Positions 11,586 through 23,897 of a stretch of 64,000 bases of DNA are shown here, one piece after another. Under the pieces are notes generated by a model. It ran no database searches, had not been told where the DNA came from, and worked only from the letters and a program-made list of their open reading frames with translations. A program made the translations under genes and the position numbers. The stretch lies in NCBI GenBank assembly GCA_951802425.1, contig OX637803.1, positions 1,922,001-1,986,000 of the forward strand, given 5' to 3'. The first letter of the stretch is position 1, and every line of letters begins with the position of its first letter. This stretch comes from Clavaria fumosa (taxonomy: Eukaryota; Basidiomycota; Agaricomycetes; Agaricales; Clavariaceae).

Positions 11586-14500
11586 ATGGCCCTGCCCATG
11601 GGCGGGCCACCTTCTCCCATTTCTCCTTCCTCAAACGAAGAATTTGCCACGGCCCCGTCACGTTCCAATTCAAGGACGAGCACGAACAGCAGCGCCAGTG
11701 GCGTCAGCCTCACGAGAAAACCGAGGACACGGACTCGTGCCAAGACACTCACAGGTGGGCGCCCCGAAAATATTCGCATCCCCCCCGTGAACGCGTCAGC
11801 GACCACGACCATGACGTGCGACGGTGATAGCGACGGTGTTAAGAGTGCTCCAGCTCATGTTAATCGCGCCGTGACGTCCGTCAACGACCCCGAAGTGATC
11901 TCATCACCCCCTCCTGCTGGAGATCACGTCGTCACTCCAACGCAAGCCAGCTTCGACTTGGCTCCGCCAGAGCGCCCTCTGCGGTCCGTGCAGAGGAGAT
12001 CAATGACCTCTCTTCCTTTCGGGGTACAAAACTCGTTTTCGGCCTTCCAGGATACACGACCGCCTCAGGCCCGACATAACAGTGAGTCTCACGACCCACA
12101 CAGGATCAGCCGCGCCTGGTCCGCCGGCGAAATTGTAAGCTGCTTCCTTATCTTGAAGAGTTTAATTTTTATTCTACACGGCAGTCTGGGGCCGCCCGTG
12201 AGAGCTGGAGGATTCCTCCCGATAGCCCATCCACTCAAGGCTCTTTCCACTTCCCAACTGAGCGTATCAGACCCCAAGTTCGAGACTCGGTCCTCTCTCA
12301 TACGACATCATCCTCTGTTTTCCCTCCTTCAACTTCTAGCGCATCTGGCGTTCGTTCTCCTTCCACTCCACGTTCATTACCAGCTTTTACCAACCACGAG
12401 GATGCATCGCCGAGCCGCTTGAAGTTCGATGGTGATGACGTCTCGTATCGGCTTCAATTACTGGTCAAGAACAACTACTTTCTGCCACCTGCGCATTCCA
12501 AGCCCTCCCCTCAGGACTTCGCTTCTTCCCCCCCGAAATCCCGACGACCGACGCCGACGTTCTTAGACATATTCCGAGTGGGCAGAACGAGGCCAAGGCC
12601 ACCGTTGACGCCGGACCCCTCAATCGAGTATGTGGGGCCTGTATTACGCACGACGTCGGATTCAACGACAGCCTCGGGCCACTTCCCACGCCCACCTCAA
12701 ACTGCGCCCGCGCGGTCCCAACACGACGCCGCGGCTGCCACAGCCGCCCAAGAGCCCGTCGCACGGGTCGTCGTCGTGCGCGAGAAGGTGGCCGACCTCG
12801 CGAGCGCGGCCAAGCAAGCGGAGCTCGACTTGAAGACAAGACGGGAGCGAGAGCAAGTCCTGTCGAGAGGCCGGCCTGCAGCGGCGCAGCAGACCGACCA
12901 CGTCCGAGACGAGCTGGAAGTGATTGACCCGACGGAGTTCGTGGACATTCCCCCTCCCTCAAAGGAGTATCCGTTCGCGATGCAGCCGTCGGCGCTGCAT
13001 GCCGTAACAGCCAAGGATGCGGTGGGCGCGGCGGACCTGGCGGAACATCTGCCGCCGCCGCATAGTCCTGGTATGTCATCAAGCTTTGAGATGGAGGAGG
13101 TGGCGTGGCGTAAGGCGTTGCTGCAGGAGGCAGTCAACCTGTCACTGCATAGTCCGGACTCGTCGTTTGCGGGCTCTTCATCGACTACCACGACGACGTC
13201 GGGTAAGAGCTCGAGCTCTCGCGCACCGCAGGCCAGCACTAGCGTGTCGGGCCAGCCTTCAGCGGGCAGCCGTACTGAGAACTCGCGCACGCCGAGTGTA
13301 AAGAGAATGTTAGGCCAGCGGATTATCCAGCAGTTGGTAGCAGAGGATATCGTGTTCGGATCATCCGTAGACGAGTCACTGTCTGGGTTCCCCACAACGT
13401 CCACGCCGCTGAGCGGACGGCTCGCAGCCCCACTGTCTGCCGGCGCCACCATTGACGGCGAAGTCGGGCCGTCAGCCATTCGACAGTCGTACCTCCCGAC
13501 CCGGGCCGAGACGCCCTCCACACTGTACCCGCTCGCGCCGGCTCCTCCTCGGAAGATGAGTAACCCAAACGTTTCCCTTATTTTACCAGGTAATGGAGGA
13601 GATGGTGGTATGCACACCCGCAACCGGAGTGCGACGCCTACGAAGCTGCTTCGCAAGTCGGTGTCGTCCCCCGGCTTGTCTGATTTGTACGGTTCGGATA
13701 GGGGAGAAGTAGCGATGCCTCGACCACCGCCTGTGCCAGTCCCGGTACTGCAGGTCAGTGCCACCCAATCACAATTGCAGTCGGTGGCGGTGGCAGCGTC
13801 CTCGGACACACATATGTCTTCCTCTATGGACTCTCATCGGTGGGTGGAGAGTATAGTGTCTTCGTCGTCTTGCTACACGTACGATCAAGAAGAGCCGGAA
13901 GAAGTCCCTCCTAGACCGTCACTGACTCTTTCTGTTGACCAACCGTCCCTGTCGGAGTACTCTCAGCCATCTCCTCAGGGCTCTGCGTTCCGAGACGCGT
14001 TCCGGGATCCTTTCTCACAAGACGGTGACGACAGCGGTAGTATTACTAATCCCGTCGGGCAGCGACCGAGAACGACGACGCCCGCGAACCCTCCGCCTCC
14101 ACAACGCTTTTCGACCGTCTCGCCGCCGCCACGTAGAGTATCCTCCTCTTCCTCCTCGGCATCGCATCACATGGCGCTCTCTCCGCCCCCGCGGTCCTCA
14201 TCGCTAAACTATCCCGCCGCCGGCAGGTATCTCATCACAGTTTCCTCGCCAAATTCGGCTTTGCCGCCGCCCCTGCCTCCACCGCCGCTGCTAGCGTCGC
14301 TTCCACCATCCTCAGCGTCAGATCCCGGACACGATTGGCGGCCCAGCATCGAAGAGGAGGAAAGGGTGGAGGTGGAGGCGGAACGTCATCCGCAGACGGC
14401 CGTGCAACCCTCGCCTCCCGAACCTACAAGCCCGACGACGATCGCGGAACGGAGACGATCTGCGACAATTCCGTCGTCGTTGCACATTCCGTCAGGAGGC

Positions 14501-15256
14501 CCTTTCATACCGGCGTCGGTGCACTCGGCGCCGCCGTCGTCGCCAATCTCGTTCTTTGACGAGATTGAGTCGAATGCGGTGAACGAGATGGCCTCTTCGG
14601 ACAGCGATAGTGACAGCGAGGATAGTGATGTGGAGAATGGAGACGGGTATCGGACGGCGAACCAGAGTATGGCGCGGCTCACTCCGGGACCGCCACCGCC
14701 CGTGCCCCCGCTGCCGTCGTTTCTGCATGACACACGACTCCCGCCGCTCCCTGCTGAGTTGGCACATCCGCTGAGAGAGCTGAGCGCAGAGGAACGACGA
14801 CGACTGACCTCGGGAAAACGCTCTTTCATGCGCCTTGGGAATCACTCGACGCCGTATGTCTCTCGGACTGCGGGTACCGAGGGTGGGGTTGGGAGCGGGA
14901 TGGGCTCGCCTGTGTCGTACACCTTCTTCGGTGACCGCAAGAGCACGCTCACGGTGGTGCCCCGTCGTCTACCTTACTTTTCGCGAAGCAGCAAGAGGCA
15001 CCTTGCTGGGGCAGGCGAGTACCATGGGAGCCCGCTTTCCAATGCGAACTACTTTTTCATGCCACAACCACCATCATCGCTGCGCGAGCCGGACAGGGAG
15101 CAACGCCGCTCTGTGTCGACCGAAAACGACGTGGTAGCGTACAGTCACAAGCATCGGGAGTCTTTGAGGAGGTTAGATGGAATGCTTATACAACATATGG
15201 AACGGGAGAGGGACACTATTCGGAGGATTGCATCAAGTACGGTTTCCAAGACATAG
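11586..15256 (+). CDS. Large Ser/Pro-rich protein of unknown function
   Basis: Two exons: 11586-12134 and 12185-15256, with one 50-bp intron (GTAAGC...CGGCAG) that keeps the frame (AGEI|SGAARE). The product is about 1,200 residues. Most is low-complexity Ser, Pro and Thr with poly-Pro runs (near 14260-14290, 14690-14720) and an acidic Ser/Asp stretch near 14600-14640. Ordered-looking islands are DDVSYRLQLLVKNNYFLPP (about 12430-12490), FLDIFRVGRTRPRPPLTPD (about 12560-12620), a charged helix REKVADLASAAKQAELDLKT, and a C-terminal YSHKHRESLRRLDGMLIQHM. I know no function for it. A poly-T tract lies just upstream (11469-11478). Confidence 0.75.
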
Positions 15257-15269
15257 AACACTGAACACT

Positions 15270-15350
15270 TTCTCTATTCAGTTTTCTTCTACACTCTTTC
15301 TCTATTCAGTTTTCTACAATCTTTTTCTTCTCTGTTCAGTTTTCTATGAG
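15270..15350. repeat. Three short direct repeats in a 3' region
   Basis: The motif TCT(A/G)TTCAGTTTTCT occurs three times in tandem with pyrimidine-rich spacers, within the first 100 bp after the stop of the Ser/Pro-rich gene. It may be a simple 3'UTR repeat. Confidence 0.5.
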
Positions 15351-15408
15351 CTTTACATGGAAAATACATATCTTCCTCAATAGCTTTGCGAGGGAGAAAT
15401 GACTCTAG

Positions 15409-17385
15409 ATGGATGACTCCGTTGTACGTGTACCTGCCATTTGTAGACGTGTTTACGTCCACGAAAGTGCGCGCTAAGGTCAACATGCCGCAGCACTGCG
15501 GCCAGAGACCACTTTCTCGGGACCGCGATCTTCTACTTTTGTCGATACCAACCACCTCATTTGCGTCTTACCTCGTCGAGGAAAAATGGACAGATCTAGC
15601 GGCGCTTCCCTGTATTCGTATTCGTGGCATCAGGTAAAGCCCTTTTGCTTGGAATCTGGCCGCTGTGGGCTCATTCTTGGTCTTCAAAGTCTCATGATCA
15701 GGTGAAGATTCAAACTTCGTATCATCAAAGAGTCTAGCATCCGATTAATGGTTCTCGTCGGGCTAGGCTACTGTATTACTTCTAGTCCCGTATGGCGCCC
15801 ATGATGAGGATGTTGAGGTGTGCCACATTGCCTTGATGCTTATTACCCAGCACAGACGGGATGATTTTGTGGGGTAGGTCGTGTTTGAACGCGATTTTGT
15901 CGTCGCAGGTGTGCGTGGGCAGCCACCCATTGTAAAAGTACGTCGTAGGCTCTCTCCACTCTGGGATATCTCAATATCGAGTCGCCCCTCGTGCAGGGCC
16001 GGCTGTACGGGAACATCGACGTCAACAACTGCCTCTGGCAGCTAGAGCCGCGCCCATCGTCGCGATCCCGTGTGCGGACTATCTCCACAACGTCTTCGGC
16101 TTCGACACCTTCGTCGTACGCGTTCGTATCGGACCCGGACATCTCCAGCAGTTTCGCCGCGTCGCTCGAGAATGCGCAAACCTCCGACTCGGATGACGTA
16201 GCCGCCAACGCGTCGCCTATCCTTTCCTCTCCGCCCTCCCCAAGATCGGACGAGCGTATACCGGCGGCGACACACGATCATCGCCGCCACACGGCCAGTC
16301 GCGCCTCGTCGTCTCGCGCCGTATCTCCTGGGCACGTGTCGCAAAGCCTGGCGTCGTCTTTCTCTTCTCTCGAGTCCTTGCACAACTCAAGCCGCCTCTT
16401 GACTCTTCATCTCGAGAAGGAACAACCCGTCATTTGGCCGTCATTGATTGTGGGACCTGTATCGGAGTCCATATCGCCCTATCCACTCGGCCCCTTGCCC
16501 AATTTTGACGGAAAATACAACATGGACCCTACCAGCATGGTGTTGATTGCCTTTGAGCTTTACGACGTCCGAAGGGCTAAGGAAGATGCATTCGAATATT
16601 TCATGTACGTGACCCTTCCGCCAGCTACTTGAAGCTTTACTTATTTTGGCAATTGGCGTAGACGTGCTTGGCACCAGGCCCGAACACCAGCAGCGACCGT
16701 CAGACTAGTGACCTACTATGTTCCCGTGCATCTCACCCTGGATCTGCCATCATCGAGTGCGGCGGAAGCAACCCGTGGCACTATCGCGTACTACATGCAA
16801 TCTCTTGGTGGCCCTTGGGGTCTGGCTCAGCTCTATTTCGACGCCGGGCTGCTACATCTCGAAGGCGCAGCAGCCGCCCTCCTCGGCTCGTCTTCCGCTT
16901 CGCTGTCTTCGATCCGCATTCCGCTCCAGCCCCTCGGCGAGTGGAAGCGCGATCGCGACGCGGCAAGCAGGTACTTCGAGCGCGCGCATGCGCTCGATCC
17001 GGACCTGGAGCCACCACTGCTCCCGCCCGAGGGCGACGCCCACCCGTCGTCCCGCGTAGGCGTGGAGCTCGAGATGCCGGCACCTGATGCGCCTCACCAC
17101 CACCACCGCCCGCGTGGAACCCCTTCAGCGTCCGCCGCCGCGGGCAGCAGTATGCGCTCCGGCAGCCCCGTGCAGAGCGAGCTCCACACACCGGTAGTGG
17201 TGCGCCGGCGTCGGAGGCAAGGGGAGACGCCTGTCATAGACGAGCACAAGGTGGCGGAGGACGCACCGGACCACACATGGTACCTCTACATCCCTGGCCT
17301 CGTCGGGGCCGGCACGGCCTTGCTAGTTGTCGGAGTGGTAGGGGCGCTTAGCTTCTCGAGCTGGCGGCGTAGCCAAGGCTCTTGA
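15409..17385 (+). CDS. Tail-anchored-type membrane protein with TPR/Sel1-like region, unknown role
   Basis: The body is clear: an exon from about 15950 to 16605 (ALSTLGYLNIES, GRLYGNIDVNNCLWQ, a Ser-rich linker, then NMDPTSMVLIAFELYDVRRA), a short intron, and an exon to the stop at 17385 (AWHQARTPAATVRLVTYYVP, MQSLGGPWGLAQLYFDAGLL, SRYFERAHALDPD). The helix pairs resemble Sel1/TPR units. Close to the C-terminus, YIPGLVGAGTALLVVGVVGA followed by SSWRR is one membrane span with a short basic tail, suggesting a tail-anchored or single-pass protein. Upstream exons are less sure: 15409 ATG (MDDSVVRVPAICRRVYVHE) joined to LRPETTFSGPRSSTFVDTNH, and a piece near 15795-15870. Function unknown. Confidence 0.55.
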
Positions 17386-19676
17386 TACCTTTTCTTATGT
17401 TATGCGTTCCATGCGGACTGTGTGTGTTATAGAGCGTCCTGTAGGCCAAAAGTCATCTTGGCCTCCTTTTCTGTGACGGTTCCGATTCTACGTGGAGGAA
17501 AACAGGAAGCCTCGAGGTTATGCTGAGACCAGGGACAGCCAAGTCTAGTAAAGCAAGCAGGCAGCGTCACTACTGCATTTTTTGTGCACTGATTACTGGT
17601 CCAATGGTGATCAAAGCTACAGTGCCTTGCACCCCGTGGCACCCAACCTGTCCCTAAATTTCTTTTGTGTTGACATGTTCCGCTGCTGCTAATTCGGAGA
17701 CTAGTCCTAAACGGTAGCAGATTCCGTTGTCGCGATTTTCAATTTAAAATCAATTTACCACAGTCATGCAGTCAAAGCATGATGAAAATGCTCAAAGGCC
17801 TCGAAATGTAGAAGCTCTATATGAACAAACAAAATAAATTGGAGGTCTAAGGAGACGAGATTTCCCCTGAAGCAATGCCTTCTTCCGCAGCCGAGGGCAT
17901 TAAGACGGGATTGCAAAAGGAAACCTAGACAAGTGATATTGACGATGAGCGAATGACTGACGGCACGCGGGTCCGAATTGCGCGCAGGCTTCCCCCACGC
18001 TCCGATATGAGATAACTGCTCCGAGAGAAGGAGCCGTCTTGTGACTGCTTTTCTTTTCTTCCAACTTCCTTGATCATACGGTGAAATTTTCAGGAGTCAA
18101 CGTCGGGCACATATTTAGAGCCTCACCGAGCCCGGGCTTCTGCGCTTCTGGTTGCCAAGGGGTCAGAGGCAGTAAGGCACCTCCCGAGCATGGGTGCACA
18201 CTTCCAGTTTGGTTTATTGACGTATCGTGTCTGCAGTGTCAAAATAGTTGCTCGTAGTGCACGGTTAATTGCGTGCAGTTCGGTGAAAGAGTCGTTACTA
18301 TTGTCATAACCCGGATCGCTGGCAAATAGTCAAGGCCCGTCGTGATGAAGAGGACGGGTAAATGGTTGCCAATGTAATTAGCAGTCCTTTCTCCAGGAAT
18401 ACCAAATAAACGTTTCCCTGACTTTCGTGTACTCAGCAGACACAGGAAATGAAGTCACTGGGACGCGGCATTCAAGAAGTTCCGGAACGGAGTCCCTCCC
18501 AGCAATTGAGCTCAAACCGTTGCGGGAGCGTCGTTAAAGGCACAGGCCATCGAAGCTTTAGGAAGGGCTCGGCCAGAAGATCGAATGCGGAGGTCCTTTT
18601 CGATCCACTGACTTGAGAGAGAGGGGTGATCCGAATCCACACGTTTTCCAAGGGATTACAGCCATGAACCAGAAGAAGCGGCACAGGTTGCTGATGACCG
18701 CGCAGCGCGGGAACGAATCCCTATATAGGCGTCCCCGACGTCAGGTTGAGTCCCGGGACAGGTGAATGGAGTTTCTAATCTGGTGCTTTGGCATCATCAA
18801 CGAGGCCCGGTTGGTCACAAGCGATAGGCGACAAGATTCATCTTCGACAGGATCAAAATGTTCTCAGCCCACAACCGGCGGCCCGACATGAGCCACATTT
18901 TCTGTGAATAGCTCCCGTGTTACAAAGACAAGGCGATGGAGCACAACAGCATCCCATATCGTGTCCTGGAGTAAGTGTATAGCTTTCGGGAGCAGGATAT
19001 GAAGCACTCTCCGATGGCACAACGAGTTCAATACCGACACCAATTACGTCGCTGTCATTTGAATAAGAAACAAAACGGCGGATGAGATCGCTTGTTGCGG
19101 AGTGGTTCCCTGCCCCGGGCTGAGTTGCTTTGTCAACCCTTTCTAATGGAAACTGATGGTTTAACTAACCTGTATGACGGTAGCTAACCAAAAGTCCCAC
19201 GATTTTTAAAGACGTTTAATCCCGAGCAAACTGCACCCTGGCTCTCAGCTGAGCGGAAACGGTGGGTCCGGGAAGGTGTACGTCACGCGGTCGGTTAGAG
19301 ATGTTGCTCTGATCTGTGCAAACTGGGTTAACTCTTTTTAGTGGATAAAAGGCGTGAGTACTAAACACACGTTGGCAGTAAGCATTAGTTGATGCCAGAG
19401 TCGCAGGACCTTGCACCGCTGAGGCCGCAAGCTGATCACGAGGTGGGGGTTACCCCACAAGCCAGACCGGTGATACCCGAAACGGCAAACTTGTCACTGT
19501 CACTGTCACTATCACACCCCACCCGATCGATCATGACCGATCAACCGTCCAATTTTTTTTTGAAAATTCACTGCAGCCGGGGCCAACGCCGTGCTCGCGA
19601 TCTACCATTATAAAAACATGACCTCTTCGAACTCGCGAATGGGCAATTTCGTATCTTTCTCTTCGTCTGCTCAGCC
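17386..19676. other. Long intergenic region
   Basis: Nearly 2.3 kb without a frame above 75 codons. I see no RNA gene or transposon ends. A short CTGTCA/CTATCA repeat lies at about 19495-19517, and a TATA-like ATTATAAAAA at about 19608-19617 stands about 60 bp before the F-box gene's ATG. Confidence 0.5.
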
Positions 19677-22020
19677 ATGGTCAAAGGAATCCATTACCCA
19701 CCTGAACTCATCCTCGCCATTTGCGCGTTCGTGTATTCCTCAGGCTTGCCAGCTCCGACTCCTTCCCTCGACCCACTCGTACTCAGCAATGAGAACGGCG
19801 TGCCAACGGCTTTACCTTCCTCCGTACCTCCAGGCAGCTGGTCTGAACCTGTCGCTCGACACACGCTTGCTAACCTCTGCCTCGTGAACCATGCATGGTA
19901 CGCAGGCGCGAAGCCTTGGCTTTGGCGCAAAATAGAGGTCAGGTTACCCAGGAGCTGGCTCAGTATAGTCGACGAAATCATTGGATGTTTCGATGATGAC
20001 GCTTCGGTCGAACAAAACGCGCTCAACGTTGGTGACTCAATCAAGGCTGCCGCTGGTGCAGCCTTGGCTTCGACTGCCATCACTATTCCAACCCGCAATC
20101 AGGTTGCTAAAGAGCTGGAGGAGCGTATTTTGGAGAGGCTCAGTGCCCCCGATAGCCCTATTCCACCAGAGCTTCTTTCACCCCCTGCTTCTCGCGATCC
20201 CAGTCCCAAACGTGCGAGAGCCAGCAGCCAGAGCCGAGATCATTGGAAGATCATGAAAACTATTCGGGACGCCGTACAAAAACTCATTCAAGACGAGGAA
20301 CCCGGCGCTTATGGCACGTCTCTGCTCCCACTGTTTCGCCCTTCCAAACGCTTACTCGTACTTTACAGTATGCAGCCCACATGATCCTCGTCCTGGCCGC
20401 TTCGTACGACATTTGGATTTTAATCATTTTCGTACTATCGGCATGTTCCGCCCATTGGACGAGTGCAACCCCAGCAGATACGTAACTGGTGATCGCATTG
20501 AGGCCATGTTGAAGGTTTGTACATACTATCTGGCAGCGTCGAGCGATGTCTGAATTATTCGTATCTTAGGAAACCACTAATCTAGTTTCATTTGGCGCAA
20601 CTGAATACATGGACACTGCGCTTACTCTCCCGGTTCTCAAAGAGCTTTTCCTCCGTGGCACACCATCACAACTGCGTGGCCGGTGCTTCGACAAAATGCA
20701 CGTCTGCAATGCGGAAGATGAAGATCGAAGCAGGCGCGCCGAGTCCAAGGATCTCGAGGCTGTAGATTTTACTGGCTGTGTCAGCGCCGTCTTCGTCAAA
20801 GCTTTCACTGAATTCGTGACCACGTACCTTATGCCGGCATACCACGATGTTGCTTCTGGAGAGTCAAGGACATCGGCCAATCGTCCCTATCGCACCGAAG
20901 ACCCGCTAAAGTTTTTGGGCCTACAACGACTTGGCTTTCGTGGTCTCAAATCTGTACCTTCACATATCCTCACCCCCTTTGTCCTTGCCTGTCCTTCGCT
21001 CACTCATCTCGATTTATCTGGGACGCGGGCCTCCTCAGATCTACTTGTTGCTCTCGGGCAATCCACCACCATGCGGCTGCACTCTTTGTCCTTGGCGCGA
21101 TGTGTCATGCTAAGCGGAGAAAGTATCAAGAACTTCCTGATACAATGCCCCGCTGCGAGTCGCATCAAAGAGTTGTCCCTCTATGGCGATACGTCGTATC
21201 CATCCCCTCTCTCCGAAGACGACCTCTTCTACATATTTACCTCTGCACCATGCTTCACGAGCGGCCACCTCGTGTATCTCGATCTCTCAAGCACTCCATT
21301 GACCAAAGCCCTCCTGATGAACGCCTGCGCGCCTCAACCAAGACTGCGCTCGCTTGGCCTGTCCTACATCCCACAACTTGCACTCTCCGCCATCGCGAAC
21401 TTCCTGCTGCTTAAGGCGCCCAACGTCGAGGTCCTGACGCTCATCTGTACGTCGCCCGAGCTCGACTGCCGCACGAGGACCACCGGGGTCCGCGGCGAGA
21501 CGCCGCAAAAGCTCGCGCGGCGCGCGGCGCTCGCGCTCCACTCGCACCTAATCCGGCCGCTGTGTGTTCCGCCCTTCTCCTTCAGCGTATTCCCTACGGC
21601 GCCTGCCGCGCCGCCGCTGACACGCGTGCGCGTAGTCGAGCTCAGTATCCCCTTGCTCACGGGCATCGGGGACGGGGCCTCCTCGTGGCGCGTGGTGCGC
21701 AGCAAAGGCGGGAGAGGATGGTACGTCGACACCGGCAGCGGCTGGGTCGCGGACGGCAAGGAGGGCAGCATTCTCAAGCGGGATTTGCCAAAGTCGCATG
21801 TGCTGAGGAAGGAGCTCAACAGAATCGCTGACGCCAACGGCAACGTGAGCAGCGGGATCGGGTGGCACGCTAGGAAAATGGAGGTCAGTACCTTCCACGC
21901 CTCGTCACATGAATGAGGTTTGTGCTGACAAGCGTCATTCTGAAGGTCTTACACGGCCACGGTTTGCTTGGACGAGAGGATGGCCTCTACGGTGCCGTGT
22001 CTTTCGCGTATCAGGGTTAG
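19677..22020 (+). CDS. F-box-like protein with leucine-rich repeats
   Basis: Starts MVKGIHYPPELILAICAFVY, an F-box-type N-terminus (ALP-x-EI-x-x-x-I), followed by LANLCLVNHAWYAGAKPWLW, the second F-box helix. LRR units follow, e.g. LKFLGLQRLGFRGLKSVPSH, LTHLDLSGTRASSDLLVALG, LHSLSLARCVMLSGESIKNF and LVYLDLSSTPLTKALL. Such proteins usually pick substrates for SCF ubiquitin ligases. Exons: from 19677; a middle piece with PRPGRFVRHLDFNHFRTIGM; a long exon from about 20575; and a last exon after a GT at about 21883 ending LYGAVSFAYQG-stop at 22018-22020. The join between the first and second segments (about 20300-20385) needs a frame change that I could not explain with a normal GT-AG intron. Confidence 0.75.
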
Positions 22021-22325
22021 ACACCTATCATATCGAACTTTGATTCGCTTTATTGTGAATTTGCATTATTTCCTCATTATTTCTACACACGTACATATGT
22101 ACTACCAACCCACTCAACACACGATTAGCATCACGCAATATCTATCTCATTGTTTTTCAAACGACATTGGCACGTTGTGCAAAAAAAAAACAGCCTGCTT
22201 TGACCATCTTCCTCTGAGTGTGGCGGTCTTCAGAGAAAACCAAGTTTGAAAATACTACACATACACAGAGATACGATACATCTGATGTACACGGTATGCT
22301 CCAAGTCAAGCAAGGAGACAGGTAA

Positions 22326-23712
22326 TTACAGTTTAGCTTTCTGGTTTGACTCTGCCAAGGTTACGGCGGCTGAAGTAAGGACAACCGAGTTGCGCTCTTT
22401 GACTTTTGTCTCTGTGACACATTGAGTCTGATTGTCTTTATGGCTTTACGAATGACGGATTCACCAAATATGACCTTCGGTCCCTCACGCCACATAGAAG
22501 TGACGAGGGTTTCTCCCGGATAAACAACGCCGGCGAACCTAGAATCACAAAGCATATCAAGAGAGTGGGCGATGAATACAGACGGGCAACGCACCGAGTT
22601 TTGATATCTTTATATTCCCCGTACGTCTTGAGGACATGTTTCCCGGAAATGCCCAGAAAACAAAGACCTTGTGCAAAATGCCGTCAACCTCCTGAACCCA
22701 TCAGAACTAGCCTCAAGTACCATGCAAGATCGGCCTATCGAATCCACCAATCGCGGCAAAGTCGGGGAGGATCTATCAACGTCGGTTAGCACCACTGACA
22801 AAATGCAAACTAACTGGTTGTAAATACGTGAAGAGGGTTAAAGTCTCCACTTAACCTGCGGGGGGAGGGACATTAAATATTCTTCGCGTATTAGTGAAGG
22901 GAAAACGAACCGATATAACGCAGCTTGCGATGGCGATGTCTGCTCTTCCACGACAGCATCTGGTCGGCGAGCCGGAGGAGTATTGGCTGCCGTGGCTGCT
23001 CCACGATCTAATAGCAGACCGTCGGCCTAGCGGCGCACGCCTTGGAGGATACGACACGTACCCTGTCCTCTACGCCGTCCCCCGAAGCCTCCAGCACCAC
23101 GGATGAAAACCGTCGACTGACATTCGGTAATGAGCTGGCCCGTATGCTTGTCACGCGTTTCCACGATGGAAGACACCGCCGCAGCCTTTCCCTTGTCCAG
23201 GACTTCCAAAATCCTGCGAAGGTAACAATTGAGGGCCAATGGCGCTGAAGGAGGGCACGCGTGTCTCTCCGGACGGTCTCTCACCTTGCTTGGCTTACAA
23301 GTTGGCCGCTGGTAGGGATAGGAGCTTTGATGGCTAAATATTGCTCGCCATGTAGCAGTTTCGCCTGCGAAGGGAAAGAGAGTTGAACGGTTCACTCCTC
23401 GGCATGTCATGATACAGGAGAAAGCCGAAGACTGACGGGGTTGAAGTTCGGCAGCCAATCGAGCGGGATACCCGAGCTCGCAGGGAACTGCGGGACGACA
23501 CCAAACGTGGGCAGCGCTGCAAAGTCATCATCTGACTCAAAGGTCCAGCGCAGCTCCTCGGCGGTCGCGCCGATGCCTAGGTTGTAGAGGATGACGTCGC
23601 GCTCAGTATAGTCATACGTCGCGGGCTCGGGGACGACTCTTTTGGCGTCTGCGACGAGTTTGGAGTCCTCGGGATCTGCGAACGCGTTCGGGTCTTGCAG
23701 GTTGGGCGACAT
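22326..23712 (-). CDS. Peroxisomal enoyl-CoA hydratase 2 (MaoC/hotdog), stand-alone
   Basis: Start ATG at 23710-23712 (MSPNLQDPNAFADPEDSKLV). Exons then give YTERDVILYNLGIGAT and DDFAALPTFGVVPQFP; RILEVLDKGKAAAVSSIVET; ALYR joined to LSGDFNPLH; DFAAIGGFDRPILHG; LCFLGISGKHVLKTYG; RFAGVVYPGETLVTSMWREG; and KVKERNSVVLTSAAVTLAES ending QKAKL-stop at 22326-22328. This is the complete double-hotdog hydratase normally found as the C-terminal third of fungal Fox2, with the hydratase-2 signature YR-LSGDFNPLH. It hydrates trans-2-enoyl-CoA to (3R)-hydroxyacyl-CoA. The C-terminal AKL is a type-1 peroxisomal signal. The signature appears only after splicing the intron at about 22863-22912. It follows the dehydrogenase gene at a distance of 185 bp on the same strand. 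Confidence 0.85.
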
Positions 23713-23897
23713 GACGGAAGCTGGGAGCTGAACGGCAGTGACCACGACAAACTGACCACGGAGCTATTTTGCCAATCACATGGCGACTTTTCGAAAGGGG
23801 GTAACTGGCAGTCAAGTTACCCGGCTCAAAGCGAAGACCAATTCGCTGTTATATGAAACGCATTGCGTACACAGCGATACATGTATGACGAATAAAT

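Noticed and set aside
12697..13809. Open minus-strand frame of 370 codons
   Set aside because: It lies wholly opposite the long Ser/Pro-rich exon, has biased composition, no domain and no splice context; a mirror of high-GC codon use.
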